From UBA1275 sp038124025 (GTDB lineage: Bacteria > Bacteroidota > Rhodothermia > Balneolales > Balneolaceae), in contig JAYPBC010000006.1 of the NCBI GenBank assembly GCA_038124025.1, positions 33,715-97,714 of the forward strand: a stretch of 64,000 nt of DNA, in the 5' to 3' direction. Shown one piece after another: positions 1 to 8,423 of this stretch (positions are counted from its first letter, which is position 1; each line of letters opens with the position of its first letter). The notes under the pieces are model-generated. The model worked only from the letters and a program-made list of their open reading frames with translations, made no database searches and had not been told where the DNA came from. A program made the translations under genes and the position numbers.

Positions 1-397
1 CTAAATCCTTCATGGGAATTAACATTTGAGCAATTTCAGTCAGCTCAGGGCACATTTCCTCACGTTGCTTAAAAAAACTTTTCATACGCCTACTCAGCCC
101 AGCAATGCTCAGCAAGTCCTGAAAACTGGCCAAATTTAGCACCGTTCCTTCTATTCTAACCCGTTTTAAATGACTGCGTATTTCGGGTTGATGTTCACTC
201 GGGTAGGCGTCCCCACTTTGTAGCACCAGCATCAGTTCTTGGGTGCGTGACATATCTTTTTGAATGCGAGCCTCAGTGGTACTGGGTAGAAGATTAGATA
301 TGCCTTCCTTTCCAAGTTCACTCCTACAATAGCGAAGAGTTTGGGTTTTTATGGCTTGCAAGCCAAGTTTATTAAGAGTGTGAGATAAGCTTATCAT
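1..397 (-). CDS. mutS2: MutS2-family ATPase/endonuclease, N-terminal part (runs off window)
   Basis: About 132 N-terminal codons are visible, starting at an ATG at 397 and running off the left edge with no stop. The translation (LNKLGLQAIKT, then CRSELGKEGISNLLPST, then RTQELMLVLQSGDAYP, and MKSFFKQREEMCPEL) matches the N-terminal helical part of MutS2, which precedes the clamp and ABC ATPase domains. MutS2 proteins are homodimeric ATPases linked to suppression of recombination or to rescue of collided ribosomes rather than to mismatch repair. The ATPase and Smr nuclease domains lie outside the window and cannot be checked. It is divergent from the phzF-like gene. The canonical mutS lies at 37667-40333, so the genome has both paralogues. 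Confidence 0.85.
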   Translation of the reverse strand, partial: MISLSHTLNKLGLQAIKTQTLRYCRSELGKEGISNLLPSTTEARIQKDMSRTQELMLVLQSGDAYPSEHQPEIRSHLKRVRIEGTVLNLASFQDLLSIAGLSRRMKSFFKQREEMCPELTEIAQMLIPMKDL

Positions 398-521
398 CGT
401 TTAAGTAGGTAGTCGTCACAAAACATAGTATTCTTAAAATATAGCAACCATAAATATACGGTTTTCATTTGCTAAGCGGTGAGCATAGCTTTACTTTCTT
501 TATCTGATTAGAAAACAACCT

Positions 522-1355
522 ATGATTCTCTCATTTTTTCAAATAGATGCATTTAGCTCGGTAGCGTTTTCGGGGAATCCCGCTGCGGTGTATCCCTTGC
601 CATATTGGTTGCCGGATACACAACTACAGGCTATAGCTATGGAACATCAACTCGCTGAAACCGCCTTCTTTGTCCCATCAGGCACTGCCTATGAGTTGCG
701 CTGGTTCAGTCCAGAAACAGAGGTAGATTTATGCGGGCATGCGACTCTGGCTGCCGCCTATGTACTTTTCAAAGAGATAGGAGTTCAGCATGAAGTACTA
801 CAATTTTTTACCCGTTCAGGAACACTTACCGTAAAGCAAACCGAGGATGGGTACATGATGGATTTTCCACTACTTCGTGTGGAAAAATTTACGGGAGATC
901 AACAGGCATTAATTGCTGCCTTGGGTTTGGAGCGCACACCCGTATCTATCTGGCAAGCGGACGATATACTGGTTGAACTTTCTAGTCAATCCGAGTTAAT
1001 TGATCTTGTACCAGATATGCAGGCCTTAGCTGAAATACCCACTAGAGGAGTGATTGTAACGGCATTACCAACATCAGATGAAATCGACTTTGTCTCCCGT
1101 TTTTTTGGACCAAGAGTAGGGGTAAATGAGGATGCCGTGACGGGTTCAGCTCACACCAAATTAGCCCCATTCTGGGCTGAAAAGCTGGGTAAACCTAAGC
1201 TCAAGGCTAAACAATTATCTAAGAGAGGGGGAGTTTTAGCCCTAGAAATCAGCGGTGATAGGGTGCTTATAACTGGAAATGCGATACGATTTTCTAGAGG
1301 AGAAAGTACCATTCCAGAGGCCAAAGACCCAGTTTCTAGCAGCTCACAAATATGA
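522..1355 (+). CDS. PhzF-family isomerase/epimerase
   Basis: A 277-residue protein of the PhzF / diaminopimelate-epimerase fold family, at the family's usual length. The N-terminus has the family signature FQIDAF, then FSGNPAAV near residue 20 and the catalytic-region glutamate in HQLAETAFF near residue 46. The second-half signatures are DLCGHATLAA near residue 70 and VNEDAVTGSAHTKLAPFW near residue 205. Members catalyse a shift of a double bond or a cyclisation of small metabolites; the substrate cannot be told from sequence, and there is no phenazine cluster here. The last four bases overlap the start of the TauE gene (ATGA), so the two are probably co-transcribed. Confidence 0.85.
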   Translation: MILSFFQIDAFSSVAFSGNPAAVYPLPYWLPDTQLQAIAMEHQLAETAFFVPSGTAYELRWFSPETEVDLCGHATLAAAYVLFKEIGVQHEVLQFFTRSGTLTVKQTEDGYMMDFPLLRVEKFTGDQQALIAALGLERTPVSIWQADDILVELSSQSELIDLVPDMQALAEIPTRGVIVTALPTSDEIDFVSRFFGPRVGVNEDAVTGSAHTKLAPFWAEKLGKPKLKAKQLSKRGGVLALEISGDRVLITGNAIRFSRGESTIPEAKDPVSSSSQI

Positions 1356-2179
1356 CTTTTATTCTCTTACTACTAGGACTTTTGGCAGGACTCATTGCAG
1401 GATTATTTGGAGTAGGAGGGGGTATCATATTTACACCGGTGCTATTTTTCTTATTCGAGCAAGCCGGTATACCCAATTCAGTCCCATGGGCAGTGGCATC
1501 AGGGCTCATGTGTACTTGGATTACCTCGCTAGCTAGTGTGGTGAGGCAGTATAAACAACACCATTTATTTGTAAAAGAGGGTTTACTGCTGGGATTCTTT
1601 GGTGCCTTAGGTATTAGCTTAGGAAAGTGGGTACTTCTTTCCCCCTACTACAGTAGGACGGAATTTATCGTGGTATTTAGTAGTCTGTTATTCTACAGCG
1701 CTGTATTAATGTTCATAAGAGGCCGTAAAACTGATACCCATACCGATGCGAGCGCCGAAGCAAGCTCACCAACCTTTAGCCCTAAACAAGCCTCCGTTAC
1801 GGGTTTAATTGGAGGTGGAATAGCTTCGTTGGCCGGTGTAGGAGGTGGAGGTACTATGGTTCCAATAATGAATCTATTCTATAAGCAGCACTTTCGTAAA
1901 GCGGTAAGTATTTCACATTTAGGTATGTTCAGCATGATTACTGTAGGCGTTCTTCAGTTGATGGCAGAGCATCCAGCATTAACGGGGGCAGGACAAAGTT
2001 TAACACAGTGGACCCTAGGATACGTCGATTTAGGTGCGGTGAATTCAATGGGGTGGACCGCACTGTTGGGCGCTTATGGCGGGGCATGGCTGAATCACAA
2101 AATACCACGTCATTATCTGCAGTTGGGTTTTGGACTATTAGCCCTGGCTATGGGTACCCGGCTTCTGTTGACATTATAG
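1352..2179 (+). CDS. TauE/SafE-family inner-membrane permease
   Basis: A 275-residue polytopic protein with the internal duplication of the TauE/SafE (DUF81) family. The first copy of the glycine-rich signature is GLFGVGGGIIFTPVL (residues ~18-32) and the second is SLAGVGGGGTMVPIMNLFY (~155-173). Roughly eight hydrophobic segments can be traced. The family exports sulfite, sulfoacetate or other organosulfur anions, but the substrate is not predictable here. The ATGA overlap with the PhzF-like gene upstream suggests translational coupling. A terminator lies about 90 bp beyond the stop. Confidence 0.85.
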   Translation: MTFILLLLGLLAGLIAGLFGVGGGIIFTPVLFFLFEQAGIPNSVPWAVASGLMCTWITSLASVVRQYKQHHLFVKEGLLLGFFGALGISLGKWVLLSPYYSRTEFIVVFSSLLFYSAVLMFIRGRKTDTHTDASAEASSPTFSPKQASVTGLIGGGIASLAGVGGGGTMVPIMNLFYKQHFRKAVSISHLGMFSMITVGVLQLMAEHPALTGAGQSLTQWTLGYVDLGAVNSMGWTALLGAYGGAWLNHKIPRHYLQLGFGLLALAMGTRLLLTL

Positions 2180-2269
2180 TACTTGTTGGACATATGACAC
2201 CTAATAATGGTATATAATCGATACGCCCGCCCAATCAGTCAGCTATCTACATCAACCATCGTAAAAAAA

Positions 2270-2296
2270 AAGAAGCCCCTGTTCAAGAGGCTTCTT
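2270..2296. terminator. Bidirectional intrinsic terminator between tauE-like gene and ftsZ
   Basis: A perfect 8-bp stem AAGAAGCC (2270-2277) / GGCTTCTT (2289-2296) with an 11-nt loop. It is flanked by a run of A on the left (2263-2270) and a short T run on the right, so it can stop transcripts in both directions. It lies between two convergent operons, and on the minus strand, where the T run is longer, it would end the dcw transcript. Confidence 0.8.
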
Positions 2297-2311
2297 TTAT
2301 TGTTAGCAATC

Positions 2312-2421
2312 TATAGCCTGCCGTCTGATGGCATGTACGTCCTTGCAACGTACATGGCTATAATCCAGTAAACAATGCCGGATACAGACACCTCTTCCAA
2401 GGGTACTGTGGGGATACCGGC
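2312..2421 (-). ncRNA. Structured 3' UTR or small RNA downstream of ftsZ
   Basis: The stretch between the ftsZ stop and the terminator contains nested complementarity. TATAGCC (2312-2318) pairs with GGCTATA (2356-2362). Inside lie GCC/GGC (2320-2322 / 2330-2332) and ATGTACGT / ACGTACAT (2333-2340 / 2348-2355). Together they form an almost flush three-way junction of 51 nt. Next to it GCCGG (2377-2381) pairs with CCGGC (2417-2421). Position and terminator suggest that it is transcribed on the minus strand at the end of the dcw operon. I do not recognise a known RNA family. The same strand also carries a short frame without ATG ending at 2311 (final residues ARTYMPSDGRL), so a micro-protein or a decayed gene tail is an alternative. 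Confidence 0.4.
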
Positions 2422-2434
2422 AAAAATTTGACGT

Positions 2435-3796
2435 TTAGTCCATTATCCTTCTTAAGAAGGCGGGTTGTTCCGAATCATCTCTTCGAGTACTTTCTGCTCT
2501 TTGCTGAAAGTTTGCCACTCGTGCCGCTTGATTTGGAGCCGTTGGTTCGGCGGCATGACTCTGAGTATCCTCTTTGCGTGCATTTATATCTCGACGTAGA
2601 TACGATGGGGTATCCAACCGTTTGAGGTTGCCTTCCCCTTTGTAATAGTCTTTATTAGGCCGCGAAAATTTGGAGGCCTCTTCAGCATCCACTCCTGTTT
2701 TAACTGCGGTAGTTTGCTCGGGTGCGGGTACAGCTTGTTCATTATTAGCTTGATTAGCCTGTTGAAAAGCCTGTGCTACTCGATTAGGAGCTTTATTTGG
2801 AGCAACTCGAACACTATTTCGATCTTCAGCCAACTCAAAACCTGTCGCAATGACGGTGACCCGCATTTGTTCACCAAAAGACTCATCCAGTACGGTACCT
2901 AGAATGATTTCTGCATCATCACCAGCTTCCTGTTGGATAATACTGGTTGCCGTAGTGGTCTCACGCATACCTAGTTTAGATCCAGCGGATATATTCACGA
3001 GTACATTACGTGCTCCTCGTATGCTAACCCCGTCTAAAAGAGGGGAATTAATGGCATCTCTAGCTGCTATTTCCGCTCGATCAGAGCCTTCAGCGGTGGC
3101 AGAACCCATAATTGCGGCTCCTCCATCGGTCATGGTAGTTCGAACATCCGCGAAATCCAGGTTGATAAGACCTGGCATTAGAATCAAGTCGCTTATGCCT
3201 CGGGTAGCGTTATATAAAACCTCGTTGGCCATGGCAAAAGCTTCGATCAGAGAGGTTGATTCATCGCCGATGTCTAAAAGGCGCTCATTTGGAATAACAA
3301 TTACGGTATCGCATTGTTTTTTTAATTCGGATATCCCTTCCAAAGCATATTTCTTTCTTATACGCCCTTCGCATTCAAAAGGGGTAGTTACAATACCTAC
3401 GGTTAGAATTCCTTTACGCTTCGCCATTCCAGCAACTACTGGAGCGCCACCGGTTCCGGTTCCACCACCCATACCGGCAGTCACGAAGATCATGTCGGCA
3501 CTTTCTATGGTTTCCTCAATATCGTGTCGATTTTCTTCTACGGCTTCTCGGCCAACTTCTGGTCGTGCTCCTGCTCCCAATCCGCTGGTAAGGGCCGTGC
3601 CCACCTGTACTTTAATATCAGCTAAGCTGTTTTTAAGTGCCTGTGCATCGGTATTTAGAGCAATGTATTCCACACTGTCTAAACCCATATTTATCATATT
3701 ATTGATGGCATTTCCGCCACCACCGCCAACACCAATAACCTTGATCTTGGCATTTTCCTGACTTTTTTCGTCAAAGTAGAATCTAGAATTTGACAT
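2435..3796 (-). CDS. ftsZ: Cell division protein FtsZ
   Basis: The tubulin-like GTPase that polymerises at mid-cell and recruits the divisome. The 453-residue product has the nucleotide-binding glycine run VGGGGGNA (23-30), the tubulin signature GGGTGTGG (110-117) and the T7 synergy loop NLDFADV (212-218), whose aspartates activate GTP hydrolysis on the neighbouring subunit. A long, low-complexity linker from about residue 340 ends in the C-terminal peptide QPAFLRRIMD, which binds FtsA and other anchors. It is the last gene of the dcw operon, 65 bp after ftsA. Confidence 0.98.
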   Translation of the reverse strand: MSNSRFYFDEKSQENAKIKVIGVGGGGGNAINNMINMGLDSVEYIALNTDAQALKNSLADIKVQVGTALTSGLGAGARPEVGREAVEENRHDIEETIESADMIFVTAGMGGGTGTGGAPVVAGMAKRKGILTVGIVTTPFECEGRIRKKYALEGISELKKQCDTVIVIPNERLLDIGDESTSLIEAFAMANEVLYNATRGISDLILMPGLINLDFADVRTTMTDGGAAIMGSATAEGSDRAEIAARDAINSPLLDGVSIRGARNVLVNISAGSKLGMRETTTATSIIQQEAGDDAEIILGTVLDESFGEQMRVTVIATGFELAEDRNSVRVAPNKAPNRVAQAFQQANQANNEQAVPAPEQTTAVKTGVDAEEASKFSRPNKDYYKGEGNLKRLDTPSYLRRDINARKEDTQSHAAEPTAPNQAARVANFQQRAESTRRDDSEQPAFLRRIMD

Positions 3797-3861
3797 GTCT
3801 ACTCCTTATGATTGTTTTGTTTACTGGATATTCTGTAGATGACTGCATGTTGTTCATGCGA

Positions 3862-5121
3862 TTAAAGTTCTTTGAACCAGCCTTTCATACGATCGGCTAT
3901 TTTGTTCATTACCTGCTCCACACTGGTTGCTTTAGAAGAAGCAGGGATCATAGTTTTTTGGTTATTCATACCTGTTTTTAAGGCATGAATGACCAAACCA
4001 ACGGCGGTAGCATAAATTGGAGAGTTTACCTCTTCTACTAAGCCACCGGTAATTCCTAAAGGTAGACCAATCTTAGCGTCCATCCCCAAGCTTTCATTCG
4101 CTAGAGGACAAATATTTTTAACCAATGATCCACCACCTGTTAGGACGACTCCAGCACTTAGTGCATCGGAGTATCCACTTCGTTTAATCTCTATGCCTAC
4201 GATTTCAAGAATTTCTTCCATTCTGGCTTGGATAATCTTTCCAAGTATACTCTTGGTTATTTCTTTGGGAGGTCGGCCGGCTATGCCAGGAACGGTAATT
4301 ACTTCGTCTTCCTGGATCAAGTCGGCATAGCTTTCCCCATGCTTTCGCTTTAAATTTTCTGCTTGGTCATCTAATACACTTAATCCTATTCGGATGTCAT
4401 CGGTGACTTTCTGCCCAGCGACGGCAATCACGGCTGTGTGCCGGATAGTACTTTCTTGGAAGATAGCCACATCGGTAGTGCCCCCACCAATATCGACTAA
4501 TACGACTCCGGCTTCTTTTTCTTCGGTATCTAAGGCTGAATAAGAAGACGCTAATGGTTCAAGGATTATATCCGCTACTTGATAGCCTGCCCGTTCTACA
4601 CAACGGTATATATTCTTAGCCGCAGAGACCAAGCCAGTAATAATATGCACTTCGGCCTCCATACGCATACCACTCATTCCCACAGGGTCACTAATTCCAT
4701 CCTGACCATCCACAACAAATTCCTGAGGGATGACGTGCAGAATTTGTTGATCGGTTGGGAGCATGATGCGTTGACAATCTTCTAAAAGTCGTTCAACATC
4801 CTTAGAAGTGATTTCATTATCTCGGTTATTGATGGTAATAACCCCTTTGCTTCGCATACTCCTAATATGATCCCCGGCTATGCCCACATTCACCGAATTG
4901 ACCTCTATCCCAGAGGCTAATTCGGCCTGGGCTATGGCCTCCTTTATCGCATTGACCGTTTTATCAATATTCACAACGACTCCACGATTGAGTCCGTCGC
5001 TAGGAGCTTTACCGACCCCCAAAATATTGATACGTTCCTGCTCGTCTATAGAAGCTACAATGGCACAAATTTTTGTAGTTCCAATGTCGAGCCCTACCAT
5101 TATGCGTTCTGTTTCTGTCAT
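3862..5121 (-). CDS. ftsA: Cell division protein FtsA
   Basis: An actin-like ATPase that tethers FtsZ to the inner membrane. The protein has 419 residues. The phosphate-binding loop is GLDIGTTKICAIVA near the N-terminus, a second phosphate loop is VDIGGGTTDVAIF near residue 210, and the adenosine motif is VVLTGGGSLVKN near residue 330. The C-terminus KIADRMKGWFKEL is the amphipathic membrane-targeting helix. The start codon overlaps the end of ftsQ by 4 bp, consistent with coupled translation. Confidence 0.97.
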   Translation of the reverse strand: MTETERIMVGLDIGTTKICAIVASIDEQERINILGVGKAPSDGLNRGVVVNIDKTVNAIKEAIAQAELASGIEVNSVNVGIAGDHIRSMRSKGVITINNRDNEITSKDVERLLEDCQRIMLPTDQQILHVIPQEFVVDGQDGISDPVGMSGMRMEAEVHIITGLVSAAKNIYRCVERAGYQVADIILEPLASSYSALDTEEKEAGVVLVDIGGGTTDVAIFQESTIRHTAVIAVAGQKVTDDIRIGLSVLDDQAENLKRKHGESYADLIQEDEVITVPGIAGRPPKEITKSILGKIIQARMEEILEIVGIEIKRSGYSDALSAGVVLTGGGSLVKNICPLANESLGMDAKIGLPLGITGGLVEEVNSPIYATAVGLVIHALKTGMNNQKTMIPASSKATSVEQVMNKIADRMKGWFKEL

Positions 5122-5861
5122 GATTCCCTCGTTATGATTTGATCGTTAAAGCGTAGGTCAATTTGCGCGATACGGGCAATACCCTTTTCTCGGATAACCT
5201 GTGTGTAGAACAGTTCCCAATTCGCGAGTTTATTCGTAAATGATTCGGTACCAAAAAGAAGTTTAACGCCATTTTCATGACTCAGTGCCACTACACCTTC
5301 AACAGGGTCGTAGGCTACTTCGCTTAAGGTAGTCCAAGAAAACTCATGTTCTTTTGCTTCCTTCAAAAAACGGGCTACCTGCTCAAAAGCTTCTGTATGT
5401 AAAGTGTCGGATGGTCGAGCTGTAGAAAAACCGTAAACCAGCGGAACATCGATCGTTTTACCGGTAATAATTGGTAATTGTATACCTTCACCATCGGCAT
5501 ATCGCTCTGTTTCCCCACCTACCAATAAGGCTATAGGTATTCGTTCCTCAACAGAAAGATGAAGGGTACCACCGGGTTCTACATAGGGTTGTACAGATTT
5601 CACATAGGCCAGTTGCTTCACCCTGTTTTTGAGTTCTTCCAAATTCAAACTATCAGGGGCAATTCCCATGGACACTTGAGCCGCTTCTATGATTTCCGTT
5701 TCCTGATGAAACCAAATTCCGGATACGCGTAGGGAGTCTACCTTGAGTGTTTGTTGCCAATAAAAACCACCAACAATTCCTAGTCCAACCAGTAAAAATA
5801 CTCCTGTGAGTAATGCAGGTCTAGAAATGCCCGATATGGTATGTTTTTTCTTTACACTCAT
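5118..5861 (-). CDS. ftsQ: Cell division protein FtsQ/DivIB
   Basis: A 247-residue bitopic membrane protein of the periplasmic divisome. A short basic cytoplasmic tail is followed by one membrane segment (about residues 18-36), then a POTRA-like region (LRVSGIWFHQETEIIEAA) and the FtsQ beta domain. Sequence conservation is low, as usual in this family; the assignment leans on topology and on the position between murC and ftsA. It overlaps both neighbours by 4 bp. Confidence 0.9.
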   Translation of the reverse strand: MSVKKKHTISGISRPALLTGVFLLVGLGIVGGFYWQQTLKVDSLRVSGIWFHQETEIIEAAQVSMGIAPDSLNLEELKNRVKQLAYVKSVQPYVEPGGTLHLSVEERIPIALLVGGETERYADGEGIQLPIITGKTIDVPLVYGFSTARPSDTLHTEAFEQVARFLKEAKEHEFSWTTLSEVAYDPVEGVVALSHENGVKLLFGTESFTNKLANWELFYTQVIREKGIARIAQIDLRFNDQIITRES

Positions 5862-7309
5862 TCTTCAAAAGGTTTAGCTATTTCCAGCCATTCCGCAAAC
5901 TTTTCGCCCATACGATAAATATCGCCTGCTCCCATGGTTATGACGATATCTCCCGATTGCACGATGCTTTTAAGCGCATCAGCCACATTCTGTTTATCAT
6001 GCACATAATGCACATTTTTATGTCCATACTGCTCAGCTGTGTTTGCAATTAATTCGCCTGTGATACCTTCAATAGGTTTTTCTCGTGAGGGATAAACATC
6101 GGTTACCACCAACACTTCGGCGTCGAAAAACGAAAGTCCAAACTCTTTATATAACTCCTGAGTTCTGGAATATAAATGAGGTTGAAAAACGGCAATCACA
6201 CGTCGATCTGGCCAGCCGCGATGGGCTGCTTGTAGGGTGGCTTGAACTTCCGTGGGATGATGAGCGTAGTCATCGATGAGCATAAGCCCATTTGAATATT
6301 TTTTTTGAAAACGGCGATAAACCCCTTCAAAACGTTCTAAGCCACGCTTGATCGTTTTAAACTCCATTCCCATTTCCAACCCGCAGGCTATAGAGGCCAA
6401 GGCATTCTTAACATTGTGCTCACCGGGAGCTTGTAAACTCACCACACCTAACTTTTGGCCTTTGTAAATCACCGTGAAGGTAGTGGTAAATTGCGTAGCC
6501 TGAATATCAGTAGCCCGTAGCAGTGCCTGAGGTGTGAGTCCGTAACTAATAATTCTGCGCTTTAGATCAGGTAAAATACTGCGCACATTCTCATCATCTA
6601 GGCAAACAATGACCGATCCATAGAATGGAACTTTATTTGCATAGTCAATGAATGCTTGTTTTACGTCGGCTAAATCATCATAAATGTCTAGATGTTCCGC
6701 CTCAATATTTGTTATGACCGCAACCGAGGGGGTAAGACGTAAAAAGGTGCGATCGAATTCATCGGCTTCAACGATGATAATATCGCCTTTACCTACCACG
6801 GCATTGGTTTTGTCAAAACTGTGAACTTTACCACCCACCATGATGGTAGGATCAAAATTACCCTCTTGTATAACCAAACCCGTCATGGTAGTTGTGGTGG
6901 TTTTACCATGCGTACCAGCAATTCCAATTCCGTACTTCATACGCATAAGTTCGGCTAACATTTCCGCACGCTTGATGGTGGGAATTCGCTGTTCAATGGC
7001 CGCTATTGTTTCTTCGTTCTCATGGGCCTGAACGGCTGATGTATACACTACTACATCGGCATCCTTTATTTGATCGGCGTGGTGCCCTTCATAAATTGTA
7101 GCTCCTAGCTCAGCTAAGCGCTGGGTTGTTTCACCCAGTTGCCCATCCGAACCCGAAACCGTATAGCCACGATGAAGTAGGATTTCAGCCATACCACTCA
7201 TCCCTATTCCTCCAATACCCACCATGTGGATATGACGAGTTCGTCCAAAACTAGGTTGTTTTTCGAGGCGAAGGGTTCCAGAAGTGAGATGGTCAGTAGA
7301 CTTAGTCAT
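5858..7309 (-). CDS. murC: UDP-N-acetylmuramate--L-alanine ligase MurC
   Basis: Adds L-alanine to UDP-MurNAc, the first step of the peptide stem, in the cytoplasm. The Rossmann motif HMVGIGGIGMSGMAE is at the N-terminus, the ATP-binding loop is GIAGTHGKTTTTTM, and the Mur-ligase motifs EADEFDRTF and DDYAHHPTEV are present. The frame stays open upstream to an ATG at 7360, but I prefer the ATG at 7309 (MTKSTDHL, 483 residues). It overlaps murG by 8 bp, the same spacing as murG on ftsW, and removes a long non-conserved extension. Confidence 0.95.
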   Translation of the reverse strand: MTKSTDHLTSGTLRLEKQPSFGRTRHIHMVGIGGIGMSGMAEILLHRGYTVSGSDGQLGETTQRLAELGATIYEGHHADQIKDADVVVYTSAVQAHENEETIAAIEQRIPTIKRAEMLAELMRMKYGIGIAGTHGKTTTTTMTGLVIQEGNFDPTIMVGGKVHSFDKTNAVVGKGDIIIVEADEFDRTFLRLTPSVAVITNIEAEHLDIYDDLADVKQAFIDYANKVPFYGSVIVCLDDENVRSILPDLKRRIISYGLTPQALLRATDIQATQFTTTFTVIYKGQKLGVVSLQAPGEHNVKNALASIACGLEMGMEFKTIKRGLERFEGVYRRFQKKYSNGLMLIDDYAHHPTEVQATLQAAHRGWPDRRVIAVFQPHLYSRTQELYKEFGLSFFDAEVLVVTDVYPSREKPIEGITGELIANTAEQYGHKNVHYVHDKQNVADALKSIVQSGDIVITMGAGDIYRMGEKFAEWLEIAKPFEE

Positions 7310-8423
7310 GGCTTCCTTCGATTTCATGTAAAATTTCTTCGGCAATATGTTTGGCGGCAAAGGGTTTAGCCATAGCCAATGCAGCGTCGTTCATTCGTCG
7401 CAATTGTTCTTGGTCTGCAAGTAGACGTGTAACAAGTTCTGTCAGTGTATCTTTAGCCTCTTCATCGGAGAGCATCTCGGCGGCTCCTTGCTCCTGCATC
7501 GAGCGCGCATTCATGGTTTGATGATCCCCAGCAACATATGGTGAGGGTATAAGTATACTCGGTTTGCCTGTAACCATGAGCTCTGAGCAAGAACTCGCTC
7601 CTGCCCGACTCACCACCAAATCAGCTGCTGCATAGGCGGCGGGCATATCATTCAAATAGGCATGTAGGCGAAGTCGTGGATACTCTTCTATATCAATGTT
7701 CTGACTAAGAGCATCGATGTAACGCTTGCCACATTGCCAAATTATATACAATCCGGCATGGTCATGCAAGGTTTCTAGGCTATGCAACATGGCCTCATTA
7801 ATACTTTTTGCCCCTAAACTACCACCTAAGACCAGCAATACAGATCGGTCTTCAGAAAAGCTGAATAACGAACGTGCTTTTGAGGGCTTTGTCTGGACTA
7901 GGTTTTTCCGGGTTGGATTACCGACCATTCGCACTTTTTTTGGGGGAAAGAAGTCCTCGGCATCCGGAAAGGCAGTAAAAATTCGTTGGGCAGAAGAAGC
8001 TAGCATACGATTAGTGACCCCTGGGTATGAATTTTGCTCCTGAATCATCACCGGAATTCCAAATCGGCTGGCCATCCATCCCACAGGTCCTGCCACATAT
8101 CCTCCGCAAGAGATCATGACAGCAGGTTTTAATCGTTTCAACAGCCAAAAAGATTGAATCAACGACACCATCAATTTTAACGGAAACAGTAGGTTGGATA
8201 GGGTAAATCGCCGTTGCAATCCACTTACCCAGATAGGATGAATTTGATAACCCGCTTTAGGGACCGCGGTCCATTCCATGTGGGTTTTAGTTCCCACGAA
8301 AGCAATTTCTACCTGCTCCATTTTAGCCTTCAGGGCATCGGCTATTGAAATAGCTGGGTATACATGACCTCCTGTTCCCCCGGCTGCAATCATCACTCGA
8401 TATTTGGTGTCATTTCTAGGCAT
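7302..8423 (-). CDS. murG: UDP-GlcNAc transferase MurG
   Basis: A peripheral inner-membrane GT28 glycosyltransferase that converts lipid I to lipid II. The N-terminal glycine loop is AAGGTGGHVYPA, the middle has QEQNSYPGVTNR, and the donor-binding G-loop LVLGGSLGAKSINE and the SRAGASSCSELM motif are intact. The open frame reaches an ATG at 8477, but the start at 8423 (MPRNDTKYRVMI, 373 residues) gives the expected short N-terminus and an 8-bp overlap with ftsW. It is followed by murC. Confidence 0.96.
   Translation of the reverse strand: MPRNDTKYRVMIAAGGTGGHVYPAISIADALKAKMEQVEIAFVGTKTHMEWTAVPKAGYQIHPIWVSGLQRRFTLSNLLFPLKLMVSLIQSFWLLKRLKPAVMISCGGYVAGPVGWMASRFGIPVMIQEQNSYPGVTNRMLASSAQRIFTAFPDAEDFFPPKKVRMVGNPTRKNLVQTKPSKARSLFSFSEDRSVLLVLGGSLGAKSINEAMLHSLETLHDHAGLYIIWQCGKRYIDALSQNIDIEEYPRLRLHAYLNDMPAAYAAADLVVSRAGASSCSELMVTGKPSILIPSPYVAGDHQTMNARSMQEQGAAEMLSDEEAKDTLTELVTRLLADQEQLRRMNDAALAMAKPFAAKHIAEEILHEIEGSHD

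Noticed and set aside
2312..2362. Hammerhead ribozyme in the post-ftsZ three-way junction
   Set aside because: The plus strand has CTGATG but lacks the CTGATGA and GAAA core elements in the required positions.
2850..3761. A 303-codon open frame opposite ftsZ
   Set aside because: It is the antisense shadow of a well-identified gene, with serine/proline-rich composition and no family resemblance.
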